From Myxococcus dinghuensis (lineage in GTDB: Bacteria > Myxococcota > Myxococcia > Myxococcales > Myxococcaceae), in the NCBI RefSeq assembly GCF_024198235.1, contig NZ_JAKCFB010000001.1, positions 372,001-436,000 of the forward strand: DNA of 64,000 nucleotides, given 5' to 3'. A program made the position numbers and the translations under genes. Positions within the stretch are counted from its first letter, which is position 1, and each line of letters opens with the position of its first letter. The notes beneath the pieces were generated by a model. It was not told the origin of the DNA, did no database searches, and saw only the letters and a program-made list of their open reading frames with translations. Of the stretch, positions 26,244 to 35,613 are shown in pieces.

Positions 26244-28109
26244 TCAGGCGAGCAGGGAGGCGAGTCCAATCAGGCCGGCGATGAGGAAGAAGAGCGACTC
26301 ACCGGCGATGAGGCCGCCGCCCACCAGGGACATGGTGCTCATGTCCTCGGGCAGGGCCTCGCCCTCGCCGGGGCTGCCGGCGGCCTTCGCCGCGTCACCG
26401 CGCTGGGTGAACGTGTTGAAGAGGGAGGCGATGATGCCGCCCCCGCCGAACCACAGCGCCACGGGGAAGGCGACGAAGCCGCCGAAGGAGGACGCGTACG
26501 GGCTGGCCAGCAGCAGCGAGTCCATGGTCCAGCCCAGCGCGAAGCCCGCCTTGGAGCCGCGGATGTAGCGCTGGTAGCCCTGGTGGCGCTGGAGCAGCTT
26601 GCGCAGCACCTGGACGACGAAGCCGATCGCCAGGCCGAACAGCAGCGCCTGCACCTTGGCGTCGGAGAGCGAGCCCAGGTCGCGGATGGCGCCCACCAGC
26701 TTGTACGTCATGGCCGAGCCCCACTGGCCGACCTCGGCCTTGGGGTTGTCGAGCTGGTTGATGGTCAGCGCGGGGTAGGCCGTCATGAACACCTTGGCGA
26801 GCCCCACGCACAGCAGCGCGCCCATGGTGACGCCCATGACCTGGTAGCGGAACTGGATGTTGCGGTTGGTGCCCAGGCGCCAGCCGGTGGAGCGGTCCTG
26901 CTGCATGTCGCAGCCCACGGAGGTGGAGATGAGCAGGATGGTGGCCGCCATCAGCGCGACGAGCGGGTTCTTCAGCCCCATCAGCGACATCAACATGATG
27001 GAGCTGACGAAGGCGCTCGAGATGGGGTTCTGGTCGGTGATGCCGTAGGAGATGCCGTTGATGAGCACGAACAGCAGGGCGAGGGCCATGCCGAACAGGA
27101 GCCAGCCGGCGGGCTGACCCAGCACCGTGGTGCCCACCACCAGCGTGGCCGCGCCCCACAGGAGGATCCACGCGATGAGCCGCGGCATGTTGACCTTCTT
27201 CCACGCCGGCTCCTCGCCCGTGCTCGCCTCCGAGGCGCGGGCGCGCACGCGGGCCGTGTACTGCACCGCGAGCACCGACAGGTCCACCACGGCCGCGCCG
27301 CAGATCATCGCCAGGCCGATGAGGAAGCCCACCTTGCGGAAGGGGTCCTCCGCGCCCAGCCAGCCCATCTGTCGCAGCGTGGGCAGCGACAGCGCGCCGG
27401 CCACGGCCATGAGGATGGCGGGCACGGTGATGCGGCTGCCGACGATCATGCCCGCGCCCACCGTGGCCGCGCTGGTGCCGAGCGAGGCGACCACCGCGAC
27501 CTTCTCCGTCGCCCAGGCCGCCAGCGCGCCCAGCGCGGTGCCGCCGCCCAGCTTGGAGATGGAGATCTTGAGCAGGCGCTTGTCCGTCAGCGCGCGCAGG
27601 ATGTTGGCCACCGCGTAGCCGGACGGGTAGTCGAGCTGGAGGCGGTCCACGAGCAGCGGCGTGTAGAGCATGCCCACGCCCACGGCGAACATGCCCACGC
27701 AGCCCACGAACAGCATCAGGTGCCAGGCGGGCGGCAGCTGCATGCCCATCCACACCATGGCCTGGATGAGCACCGACATGGCGCACAGCGAGGCCACCGA
27801 CGCGGCCATCGTCTGCATGTAGTTGGCGCCGTGCTTGCCTTCCGTGCCGTAGCCGTACGTCACCGCGCTGCCCAGGATGCCCGCCAGCACCTGCCCGCCG
27901 ACGAAGAAGCCCACGCTGAAGTTCATGTACGAGGCGGCGATGCCGCCCAGCGGGCCGAGGATGAGCAGCGCCACCGCGGACAGCAGCAGGTGGTACTTCC
28001 AGGTGCCCACCTCGGGCAGCCACGCGAAGCGCGTCTGCACGGCGTTGGACTCGGAAGCGGAGGACGAGGGGGCAGGCTCCCGGGGGAGCTGTGGAGCGGA
28101 CTGAGCCAT
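26244..28109 (-). CDS. OPT-family oligopeptide/metal-chelate transporter
   Basis: 621 residues with about 14-16 hydrophobic segments and a short polar N-terminus. Family features include the N-terminal region WKYHLLLSAVALLILGPLGG, GGQVLAGILGSAVTYGYGTE and late SPYASSFGGFVAFPVALWFG. OPT proteins import oligopeptides or metal chelates across the inner membrane; the substrate cannot be read here. It lies 61 bases downstream of the zinc-ribbon membrane protein on the same strand. Confidence 0.88.
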   Translation of the reverse strand: MAQSAPQLPREPAPSSSASESNAVQTRFAWLPEVGTWKYHLLLSAVALLILGPLGGIAASYMNFSVGFFVGGQVLAGILGSAVTYGYGTEGKHGANYMQTMAASVASLCAMSVLIQAMVWMGMQLPPAWHLMLFVGCVGMFAVGVGMLYTPLLVDRLQLDYPSGYAVANILRALTDKRLLKISISKLGGGTALGALAAWATEKVAVVASLGTSAATVGAGMIVGSRITVPAILMAVAGALSLPTLRQMGWLGAEDPFRKVGFLIGLAMICGAAVVDLSVLAVQYTARVRARASEASTGEEPAWKKVNMPRLIAWILLWGAATLVVGTTVLGQPAGWLLFGMALALLFVLINGISYGITDQNPISSAFVSSIMLMSLMGLKNPLVALMAATILLISTSVGCDMQQDRSTGWRLGTNRNIQFRYQVMGVTMGALLCVGLAKVFMTAYPALTINQLDNPKAEVGQWGSAMTYKLVGAIRDLGSLSDAKVQALLFGLAIGFVVQVLRKLLQRHQGYQRYIRGSKAGFALGWTMDSLLLASPYASSFGGFVAFPVALWFGGGGIIASLFNTFTQRGDAAKAAGSPGEGEALPEDMSTMSLVGGGLIAGESLFFLIAGLIGLASLLA

Positions 28110-28169
28110 GGACCCGGCAGGGTAGCGGTGTTCCCGGGCCGTGTCACAACCCGGGACGTCGTCGCGACC

Positions 28170-29153
28170 CTAGCGGCGGGCCGTGAGCCAGGGCCGCGCG
28201 CGGGCGACCTGGATTCCATAGAGCAGGAGGAGGACCCCCAGGCACAGCCCGCCCACGACGAGGTAGCGCCGGATGAGGTCCGCCTCCGCCCAGCCGTGGT
28301 CCTCCACCAGCTTGCTCGGGTCGCTCAGCCCCACGCCCTCCATCTCCCCGAACGGAATCTCCGAAGGGTCCGTGCGGGCCGACCACCAGGTGTGGAACCC
28401 GTCCCAGAACGCGAGGGCGCCCAGCGGCAGGAAGCCCCAGCGCAGCCCCTGGCGGCGCACGTAGCCGTCCTCCCGGACGTAGAAGCTGGCCATCAGCACC
28501 GTGCCCAGCACCATCATCCCCGCGTCCCCACCGAAGATGACGAGCTGCTCGGCGCGCCACAGCGGCATGAGCGTGCACCCCAACTGGAGGCCGAGGAGGC
28601 TGGCGCCCCAGGCCAGCCACGCGTGGCGGCGCAGCTTCCAGCCCCACCACGCGAGGGCCCCGAGCGCGCCGGCCAGCACCGCGGCGAACACGTAGGAGCG
28701 CGACTCCGCGGTGTACGTGACCCACAGCGTGGGCATGGAGGGCAGGCCGCACAGCCAACCGGAGACCGCGTGCCCCAGCTCGTGCAGCGGCATGGTGAAC
28801 AGCCGGGCGACGAAGCGCGCCGAGCCCGTCGCGAGCACGTGGCCGACGAGCAGCGCCACCGGGAGCGCCGCCAGCCGCAGCTTCAGCTCGAGCGTCGCGT
28901 CGTCGGCGGCCACGTCCCAGTCGGCCGTCCGCGCGGGCAGCACGTCCGGCCGCAGGTCCGGCGGGGGCGCCAGCCAGGCCGGGTCGATGGCGGGAGGCGG
29001 CTCGGGGGCGGGCGTCGGACGGGCGCGCGCCTGCTCGGCGAGCCGCGCGGCCCGGGCCTCGGCGCGCGCGTAGATGACGCCGCAGCGGGGGCACTCCGGC
29101 CCCGAGACACGGGGCGCCTGGCAGCCAGGGCAGGTGGGGACGGCGGTGCTCAC
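28170..29153 (-). CDS. Zinc-ribbon membrane protein with HExxH motif (M50-like)
   Basis: 327 residues from GTG 29153. The N-terminus has a zinc ribbon (CPGC then CPRCGVIYARAEARAAR), followed by a Pro-rich linker and five or six membrane segments. One segment ends in MPLHELGHAVSGWLCGLP, an HExxH zinc-peptidase motif beside a membrane helix, as in site-2-type (M50) peptidases. A second conserved acid is not obvious, so peptidase activity is uncertain. Probably a multipass inner-membrane protein. Confidence 0.65.
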   Translation of the reverse strand: MSTAVPTCPGCQAPRVSGPECPRCGVIYARAEARAARLAEQARARPTPAPEPPPAIDPAWLAPPPDLRPDVLPARTADWDVAADDATLELKLRLAALPVALLVGHVLATGSARFVARLFTMPLHELGHAVSGWLCGLPSMPTLWVTYTAESRSYVFAAVLAGALGALAWWGWKLRRHAWLAWGASLLGLQLGCTLMPLWRAEQLVIFGGDAGMMVLGTVLMASFYVREDGYVRRQGLRWGFLPLGALAFWDGFHTWWSARTDPSEIPFGEMEGVGLSDPSKLVEDHGWAEADLIRRYLVVGGLCLGVLLLLYGIQVARARPWLTARR

Positions 29154-29245
29154 GGTGTCCCGCAGCCTAGCGGGGGCCGCGCACCGGTTGGAATACGGGG
29201 TGGGGGTGCTTGACGGGGAGGGTGGGGCTCGTCGAAGAGCGGGGC

Positions 29246-30061
29246 ATGTCCACGTTGGATGCCAGGACGCGGGGGCGCACCGCGCCCGGTCGCCTGAGGG
29301 CGCTCGACGCCTACCTGTGCCGCTTCGAGCGCGAGCTCGTGTCGCGCGTCGACGGGCCGTGGGCGCGCGCCGCCTTCGTGGACGTGGGCTTCGGCGAACA
29401 TCCGTGGACGACGCTGGAGAGCGCCGCGGCGTTCCGCGCGCTGCACCCGACGCTGGCCGTCGTCGGCGTGGAGCTGGACCCGGCGCGCGCCCGGGCGGCC
29501 CAGGTCCACGCGGACGCGCGCACGCACTTCCGCGAGGGAGGCTTCACGCTGCCGCTCTCCGACGAGGAGCCCGCCCGGCTCGTGCGCGCCATGAACCTGC
29601 TGCGCCAGGGGCCTCCCGAGCGCGTGCCCCAGGCGCACCAGTCGCTGGCCCGGCCCGTGTTGCCCTCGGGCCTCGTCGTGGAGGGCAGCTGCGACCCCAC
29701 GGGTTCGGTGCTCACCGCGCACCTGCTGCGTCGCGGTGAGGATGCCGGCGCGCCTCCGGCGCGGGAGGCGCTGCTGTTCCAGACGGACTTCGCGCAGGGC
29801 TTCGCGCCCGTGCTCTTCCGGGACTGGCTGCCGAGGGACCTGCGCCGCCGGGTGAGGCCCGGCGAGCCCATCCACGTCTTCTTCGAGGAATGGACCGAGG
29901 CGTGGCGACAGGCGCGCGCGGCGGGGCACACCGCGCCGGCGGAGGCGTTCGGTGAGTCCGTCGCGAGGCTCGGGGCGCGCATGGGGGGCGTGGTCGTGGA
30001 CCGGTGGCTGCTCGAGGCGGGCTACCTCGTGTGGCGTCCCGAGGGGGGTGTCCCCCCCTGA
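29246..30061 (+). CDS. SAM-dependent methyltransferase-like protein
   Basis: 271 residues from ATG 29246. The segment AAFVDVGFGEHPWTTLESA followed by LAVVGVELDPARARAAQ resembles class I methyltransferase motifs I and post-I. The rest (NLLRQGPPERVPQAHQSLAR, GLVVEGSCDPTG) is conserved-looking but not assignable to a substrate. An upstream in-frame TTG gives a longer frame without a ribosome binding site. Divergent from the zinc-ribbon gene. Confidence 0.65.
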   Translation: MSTLDARTRGRTAPGRLRALDAYLCRFERELVSRVDGPWARAAFVDVGFGEHPWTTLESAAAFRALHPTLAVVGVELDPARARAAQVHADARTHFREGGFTLPLSDEEPARLVRAMNLLRQGPPERVPQAHQSLARPVLPSGLVVEGSCDPTGSVLTAHLLRRGEDAGAPPAREALLFQTDFAQGFAPVLFRDWLPRDLRRRVRPGEPIHVFFEEWTEAWRQARAAGHTAPAEAFGESVARLGARMGGVVVDRWLLEAGYLVWRPEGGVPP

Positions 30062-30335
30062 CGCGCGCGGCTGGCCCGTCGCGCCACGGTGGCGCGAAGG
30101 CCCGTGTGGGTTCCAACGAGGACGCGTCCGTGGGCGCGCGCCGCGGGGGGTCGTCGCGGCGGACCCCACCCGGGTGGGCGCGCCCCCAGCGGGGCGGGAA
30201 TTCGTGCCCCGGGCGACTTCCAGGACAAGTGGGGAGGGGCAAATGGCGGGGTGGGCGGGTATTCTGCCGGCGGTCCTTTCTCCGGGAGCACGCGGTGGCT
30301 TCCGCGCCAACGCGCGCGACGCACCCCTTGAACGT

Positions 30336-31820
30336 ATGAAACGGCACATCCTCTCCCTCCTCACCGCCGGGCTCGCCGCGAGCTCCGCGATGTCGGCGCC
30401 GAACCCGGGAACGGGCGCCGCTACGAATGCCGCGGCCTCGGTTCGCAGGACGCCCCCGCGTCCCCGTCGGCTCGAGGAGGCCGAGGAACTGGAGACACAT
30501 CAGGTGGAGTCAGAAGACGTCATGGTGGAGGCGGCGGCCCGGGCCCGCGTGGAGGGTCGTCCGTCCGCGCTGCTGTTCTCCGCGAGCTTCTACGGGACCC
30601 TCGCCGCGGCGCGGTGCTTCGGGCGCAACGGCATCGCCGTGACGGTGGCGGACCCGGGCCGGTTGGGGCCCGCGAGCTGGTCTCGCTTCGTGGGTCGGCG
30701 CGTGCAGTGTCCGCCGGAGTCCCAGCCCGAGGCCTTCATGGACTGGCTGCTGGACTTCGGCCGGCAGGAGCCGTTCCAGCACGTGCTGTACCCGACGAGC
30801 GACGAGCTGGCGTGGCTGGTGTCCGTGCACGCCGCGGAGCTCAAGCGCTACTTCCACCTCTACGACCCGGGCGTGGCGGCCGTCTACGGGCTGCTCAACA
30901 AGCGCAAGCTCTTCGAGGCGGGCCAGGAGGTGGGGCTGAAGCTGCCGCGCACCTGGTTCCCGGAGTCGGAGGAGGACCTGGAGGCCATCTCCCGCGAGGC
31001 GCGCTTCCCGGTGCTCATCAAGCCGACGACGCAGATCCTCTACTCCACGCACCGCAAGGGCCTGCCGGTGGCGGAGCCGTCGCAACTGGTCGAGGAGTAC
31101 CGGGCCTTCGCGCGCGACGGGTACGCGCCCATGCTGGTGAAGTTCGACCCGGCGGTGGCGCGGCCCATGGTGCAGGAGTTCCACCCGGAGGCGGCGCAGG
31201 GCATCTACAGCCTGTCGGGCTTCGTGGACGAGACGGGCGAGCTGTTCGAGGTGCGCGGCGCCATGAAGGTGCTGCAGCGGCCCCGGCGGTTGGGCGTGGG
31301 GGTGTGCTTCGAGTCCGCGCCGGTGCGCGACGACCTGGCGGAGGGGCTCCAGCGGCTGTGCAAGCGCCTGGGCTACCACGGCGTCTTCGAGGTGGAGTTC
31401 ATCCAGACGAAGGACGACTTCCTGCTCATCGACTTCAACCCGCGCTACTACGGACAGATGGGCTTCGACATCGCCCGGGGGCTGCCGCTGCCGCTGCTCG
31501 CCTACCACGCGGCGGTCGGCGACCAGTTGTCGCTCCAGCGCGAGGTCGAGCACGCGCGGGCGTGGAAGGGCCGGGGCGAGGTGTTCTGCAACCGCATCGC
31601 GCTGGAGATGCTGCTCAACCTCCAGCGGCTGTCGGGCGCGCTCCCGGTGGAGGAGGCCCGGCAGTGGCGGCGGTGGCTGGGGCAGAACAGGGAGGTCGCG
31701 GTGGATCCGCTCATCGACGCGGACGACCTGATGCCCACCGCGGTGGAGCTGGCGCAGATCCTCTACGGCTCCGCGCGCCACCCGCGCGCCTTCGTGCGGA
31801 TGATGGTGCTCAACCGGTAG
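30336..31820 (+). CDS. ATP-grasp ligase-like protein with unusual N-terminus
   Basis: From ATG 30336 the protein is 494 aa; from ATG 30522 it would be 432 aa. The core is an ATP-grasp fold: PRTWFPESEEDLEAISREA, RFPVLIKPTTQ, FEVEFIQTKDDFLLIDFNPR (metal-binding end). Such enzymes join a carboxylate to an amine. The first 60 residues in the longer form start with a signal-like MKRHILSLLTAGLAASSAMS and then a polar acidic stretch, odd for a cytoplasmic ligase. Codon use there is still coding-like, and neither start has a good ribosome binding site. It converges on the PLP decarboxylase. Confidence 0.78.
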   Translation: MKRHILSLLTAGLAASSAMSAPNPGTGAATNAAASVRRTPPRPRRLEEAEELETHQVESEDVMVEAAARARVEGRPSALLFSASFYGTLAAARCFGRNGIAVTVADPGRLGPASWSRFVGRRVQCPPESQPEAFMDWLLDFGRQEPFQHVLYPTSDELAWLVSVHAAELKRYFHLYDPGVAAVYGLLNKRKLFEAGQEVGLKLPRTWFPESEEDLEAISREARFPVLIKPTTQILYSTHRKGLPVAEPSQLVEEYRAFARDGYAPMLVKFDPAVARPMVQEFHPEAAQGIYSLSGFVDETGELFEVRGAMKVLQRPRRLGVGVCFESAPVRDDLAEGLQRLCKRLGYHGVFEVEFIQTKDDFLLIDFNPRYYGQMGFDIARGLPLPLLAYHAAVGDQLSLQREVEHARAWKGRGEVFCNRIALEMLLNLQRLSGALPVEEARQWRRWLGQNREVAVDPLIDADDLMPTAVELAQILYGSARHPRAFVRMMVLNR

Positions 31821-31878
31821 CGGGCGCCGCTCGCGCTGGCCGCGTGGTGTCGCGCGGCCAGCGGGCGGGGGAGGCCGC

Positions 31879-33336
31879 TCACGCCGCGGCCGGCTTCTCC
31901 GAGGCGGGCGCCTCTCCCGTGGGGACGTCGAGGGCCACCTGGTCCTCGAACGTCTCCGCCCGGCGCAGCAGCCGCTCGTGTCCGTCCTCCAGCGCGATGA
32001 TGGCCGGCTGGGGATAGGAGAAGGAGTTGGCGAAGGGCACGAAGTACGCGCCCGCGTCCATGATGGCCAGCGTGTCGCCGACCTCCAGGTCCGGCAGGCG
32101 CTTGGCGTGGTAGAGCGTGTCGCCCGGCGTGCAGATGGGGCCCACCACCGTGTACACGCGCGAGGCCGGCGCGTCCGGCCGGTCGACGTGGAAGAGCTGG
32201 TGGTACTCGTTGCGCACGCACTCGGCATGGTTCACGCCCATGTCGAGCACCGCCCACGTGCGGTCCTCGCCCTCCTTGAGGGTGTGCACCCGGCCCAGCA
32301 GGAGCTGCGTGTCGCCCGTCATGGCGCGGCCCGGCTCCAGGAAGATGCGCGGGCGCTGGCGGCCCCGGCGCGCGTAGTGCGCCTCCACCAGCTCCACGGC
32401 GAGCGCGACGTAGCGGGAGATGCCCAGCGCGGCGTGCGGGTCCGGCGCGGGCAGGTCGCGGAAGAAGGTGAGGTTGAGGCGCCAGTCGCGCTCGTCGATG
32501 TGCTCCGCCGACGGCGTGCACAGGCTGCCGCCCAGGTCCAGCACCTCCAGGTCCAGCCCCAGCTCCTGGTAGAGCGTGTCCGTGAAGGCGAGCACCGCCT
32601 CCACGAAGCCGGTCAGCTCGCCCTCGGTGCGGATGAGGGCGCCCCGGTGCGCGTGCAGGCCCACGACGTCCAGGTGCGAGGAGGCCCGCGCCTGCGCGTA
32701 CGCCCGCAGCGCCGCGCCCCCGGTGATGGGCGTGCCGAACTGCGCGGACCAGCCGCTGTCGGTGCTCACGCGCAGGGCCACGCGGGGCTTGCGCCCCACC
32801 TCCGCGGCGATGCGCGCGAAGGTGCCCAGCTCCTCCGCGTGGTTGGCGGCGAGGAGCTGGATGCCCCGGCTGATGGCCTCGCGCACGGAGGCCTCCGACT
32901 TCACCGGGCCGTTGTAGACGATGCGCTCCGGGGCCACGCCCAGCTTCAGCGCGAGCCACAGCTCGTAGGCGGAGATGATTTCGGCGCCCACGCCCAGGCC
33001 GTGCAACGCGCCCAGGACCCCCGGGATGGGGTTCGTCTTGTACGAGTAGAAGACCTCGCAGCCCGCGGTGCGTCCGGCGGGCACCGCCGTGAAGCGCTCC
33101 ACGTTGCGCTTGAGCGCGGCCATGTGCACCACGTGCAGCGGGGAGCCCCAGCGGCGCGTCAGCTCCTTGAGCGGCACGCCCTCCAGGCACAGGCCCTGGC
33201 CGTGGCGGCTCTCCAGGCCCCAGTAGGCCGCGGGAATCTGCGTGCGCGCGGGCGCCATGGCCCGCTGGAGCACCGGCCGCAGCGTCTGCTTCACCTGGCG
33301 CTTGGCCGTCCCGACCAGCCGGCTCTTGAGGCTCAT
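31879..33336 (-). CDS. PLP-dependent decarboxylase, diaminopimelate/ornithine type (fold III)
   Basis: 485 residues. PLP-lysine motif EVFYSYKTNPIPGVLGAL, glycine-rich phosphate-binding LEVLDLGGSL, RIFLEPGRAMTGD and the C-terminal barrel motif NEYHQLFHVD / MDAGAYFVPFANSFSYPQP match the LysA/SpeC-type family. The real substrate is unclear: it could be diaminopimelate or another amino acid, and the N-terminal 40 residues are an extension. Its start overlaps the GT2 stop as ATGA, so the pair is probably co-translated. Confidence 0.88.
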   Translation of the reverse strand: MSLKSRLVGTAKRQVKQTLRPVLQRAMAPARTQIPAAYWGLESRHGQGLCLEGVPLKELTRRWGSPLHVVHMAALKRNVERFTAVPAGRTAGCEVFYSYKTNPIPGVLGALHGLGVGAEIISAYELWLALKLGVAPERIVYNGPVKSEASVREAISRGIQLLAANHAEELGTFARIAAEVGRKPRVALRVSTDSGWSAQFGTPITGGAALRAYAQARASSHLDVVGLHAHRGALIRTEGELTGFVEAVLAFTDTLYQELGLDLEVLDLGGSLCTPSAEHIDERDWRLNLTFFRDLPAPDPHAALGISRYVALAVELVEAHYARRGRQRPRIFLEPGRAMTGDTQLLLGRVHTLKEGEDRTWAVLDMGVNHAECVRNEYHQLFHVDRPDAPASRVYTVVGPICTPGDTLYHAKRLPDLEVGDTLAIMDAGAYFVPFANSFSYPQPAIIALEDGHERLLRRAETFEDQVALDVPTGEAPASEKPAAA

Positions 33337-34184
33337 GAGACGCGGCCCTGCTTCGGCAGCCGCAGCGGCAGCCGCTTCGCGAGGTCGAACGGGAGCGTGC
33401 GCATCATCAACTGGATCATGCGGTACTCCAGCTCCCCGTTCGTCTGGCGGTACTTGCCGTGGATGATTTCGTTGGACTGCATCACCAGCGTGCCGTCCTT
33501 GCCCAGGTTGTGCATCAACGACGGGCGGCCGGTGCGGTAGTGCAGGATGGGGCGGTCGACGTAGACGTGGCCGTACGCGCGGATGCCCCGGAGGTAGAAG
33601 TCCACGTCCTCGTAGACGGGGATGGTGGCGTCGAAGCCGCCCAGCGGGGCGAAGTGCTCGCGGCGGATCATGCACGCCGAGTTCACGTAGAGCGTGCCGC
33701 GGAAGAGGATGTGCGCCACCGTCCACGCGCTGTTCGGCGTGCTGGCGCCCACCTTGGCCGCCCACTGGAAGTACTCGCTCTTGTCCTTGAGCCAGTCCGC
33801 GTCGTCTCCGAAGGGCACCACCCAGCCCACCGCGACGCCCGCGTCCGGACGCGCGTCCAGCGCGCTCACCATGGCGTGCAGCGCGCCCTCCGCGAGCATG
33901 TCGTCGTCGTCGAGGAAATGGAGGTAGCGGCCCAGGGCCAGCGTCACGCCGTGGTTGCGCACCAGCGCGGGGCGGCCCTTGGACGGAGGATCGTTGATGA
34001 CGTAGCGCACGCGGGAATCGTTGAGTCCCTCGACGGCGGCGCGCGCGGTGCCCTCGGGGGTGTCGTCGAGGACGATGACCTCGACGTGGACCCCCTCCTG
34101 GCGGAGCACCGAGCGGATGGCCTCCACCACTTCCTTCTCTCGTCGGTGGGTGGGCATCACCACCGAAACGTCGATTGCGGACAT
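33333..34184 (-). CDS. Family 2 glycosyltransferase
   Basis: 283 residues. GT-A features: VSVVMPTHRREKEVVEAIRS at the N-terminus, LDDTPEGTARAA, the DxD-like HFLDDDDMLAEGA and later YEDVDFYLRGI. Inverting sugar transfer to a surface or secreted product is the usual role. It overlaps the decarboxylase by four bases and lies beside the ATP-grasp gene, so these three may build one product. No membrane segments. Confidence 0.88.
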   Translation of the reverse strand: MSAIDVSVVMPTHRREKEVVEAIRSVLRQEGVHVEVIVLDDTPEGTARAAVEGLNDSRVRYVINDPPSKGRPALVRNHGVTLALGRYLHFLDDDDMLAEGALHAMVSALDARPDAGVAVGWVVPFGDDADWLKDKSEYFQWAAKVGASTPNSAWTVAHILFRGTLYVNSACMIRREHFAPLGGFDATIPVYEDVDFYLRGIRAYGHVYVDRPILHYRTGRPSLMHNLGKDGTLVMQSNEIIHGKYRQTNGELEYRMIQLMMRTLPFDLAKRLPLRLPKQGRVS

Positions 34185-34361
34185 GTCTGACTTATACGCG
34201 CTGGCGACGGGGCCTGAGAAGCCACCACTCGGTCGCCAATCGTGCGTGCCCGCCTGCTCGGAGGCGCAGGAAGTGCGGCGCGCGCATTCTCGGACTCGAT
34301 GAGGTTGAGAAGGCGCGTCCGCTCGGGACGCCGCGTCGTCGCGCGCGACGCGGGGTTCGGC

Positions 34362-34613
34362 TCAGAAGCTGGCGACGGCGAACTCGAAGTCGTCGGCGTC
34401 CCACCCGGTGTCGCCCTCGACCTCCGTGAAGCGCGACGGCGGTACGACATGGATGTCCGGAGTCAGCGGCTTCTCGGAGATGGGCGCGCGCGCGGTGACA
34501 TCCTGGCCATCCCACTCGCTCCAACCGAACGCGAACCGGGGGGAGGCCGCTGTCGCCTCCAGTTCCACATGTGCGAACCGGTCGGTCCAGGGTTGCAGGC
34601 TGTCACGGGCCAT
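34362..34613 (-). CDS. Small hypothetical protein
   Basis: 83 residues (MARDSLQPWTDRFAHVELEA), ending in WDADDFEFAVASF. Acidic, with coding-like codon use and a GAGAAGG ribosome binding site about 12 bases before ATG 34613. No domain recognised. It sits between the GT2 gene and bpt; the 177-base gap to the GT2 start holds no other feature I can see. Confidence 0.6.
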   Translation of the reverse strand: MARDSLQPWTDRFAHVELEATAASPRFAFGWSEWDGQDVTARAPISEKPLTPDIHVVPPSRFTEVEGDTGWDADDFEFAVASF

Positions 34614-34830
34614 CTGCTACCGCCTTCTCATAGGGGTCGTGCAGGATTGTTTGCAGTCGCCATGCCATGCGGCTTTCAGAGGGAGTGGACCCAGGTAGCC
34701 CTGGGTCCTCGGGGCACCTCCCCGGAGGGCAGGCTTGAACCGGGGCGGTGCGCCCCGCCGGTGGCCCTCCATGCGGGCTGTGAGTCCGACTTGACGCGGG
34801 CCCTCTCGCCGGACAGGAACGGAGGAGTCC

Positions 34831-35592
34831 ATGGCCATCCTGCTGGCACACGAAGTCGAGGAGCCCCGTCCGTGCAACTACCTGCCGGAGCGGCAGGCGT
34901 CGTTGGAGAACCTGGTGCTGCGGGACGTGAGCCCGGAGGAGTACGAGCAGCTGCTCGTGCGGGGCTGGCGGCGGTTCGGCCCCGTCTACTTCCGGCCCGC
35001 CTGCGCCACGTGTCGGGAATGCGTGTCCGTGCGCGTGCCGGTGGCGGACTTCCGGCCCAATCGCAGCCAGCGGCGCGCGCGGGCGGCGTGTGCCTCCTTG
35101 CGGGTGGAGGTGGGGACGCCGCGCGTGGACGACGAGCGGATGGCGCTGTACCGGGCGTGGCACGCGGAGCGCGAGACGTCCCGCGAGTGGGGGCCCTCGC
35201 CGTTGACGGTGCGGGACTACTCGCTCCAGTTCTCGTTCCCGCACCCGTCCGCGCGGGAGGTGGCCTGGTACGACGACGACGCGGAGGACGGGCCGCGGCT
35301 GGTGGCGCTGGGCCTGTGCGACGAGACGCCGCGGGCGTGGAGCGCGGTGTACTTCTTCTACGACCCGGCCTACGCGCACCGCTCGCTGGGGACGGCGAGC
35401 GTGGTGTTCCAGGTGGAGCTGGCCCGCGAGCGCGGCATCCCCCACGTGTACCTGGGCTACCGCGTCGAGGGCTGCGCGTCGCTGCGCTACAAGGGCAACT
35501 TCCGGCCACACGAGGTGCTGGAGCAGCGCCCGGCGCTCGACGCGGCGCCGCAGTGGGGCCCCGCCCCCGAGCGCCCCGAACCGGAGGCGTGA
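34831..35592 (+). CDS. bpt: Aspartate/glutamate leucyltransferase (N-end rule)
   Basis: This enzyme attaches leucine (Bpt) or arginine (Ate) to protein N-termini and so marks them for ClpAP. 253 residues with the family pattern NYLPERQASLENLVLRDVSP, RFGPVYFRPACATCRECVSV and VPVADFRPNRSQRR, and late YLGYRVEGCASLRYKGNFRP. The bacterial form (about 235-255 aa) transfers leucine. A standalone gene with a GGAGG-type ribosome binding site. Confidence 0.92.
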   Translation: MAILLAHEVEEPRPCNYLPERQASLENLVLRDVSPEEYEQLLVRGWRRFGPVYFRPACATCRECVSVRVPVADFRPNRSQRRARAACASLRVEVGTPRVDDERMALYRAWHAERETSREWGPSPLTVRDYSLQFSFPHPSAREVAWYDDDAEDGPRLVALGLCDETPRAWSAVYFFYDPAYAHRSLGTASVVFQVELARERGIPHVYLGYRVEGCASLRYKGNFRPHEVLEQRPALDAAPQWGPAPERPEPEA

Positions 35593-35613
35593 GCCCTGCC
35601 TGACGACGCCCGA

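Noticed and set aside
26583..29213. Long plus-strand frame over the OPT and zinc-ribbon genes
   Set aside because: His/Arg/Gln-rich nonsense composition typical of antisense of high-GC genes.
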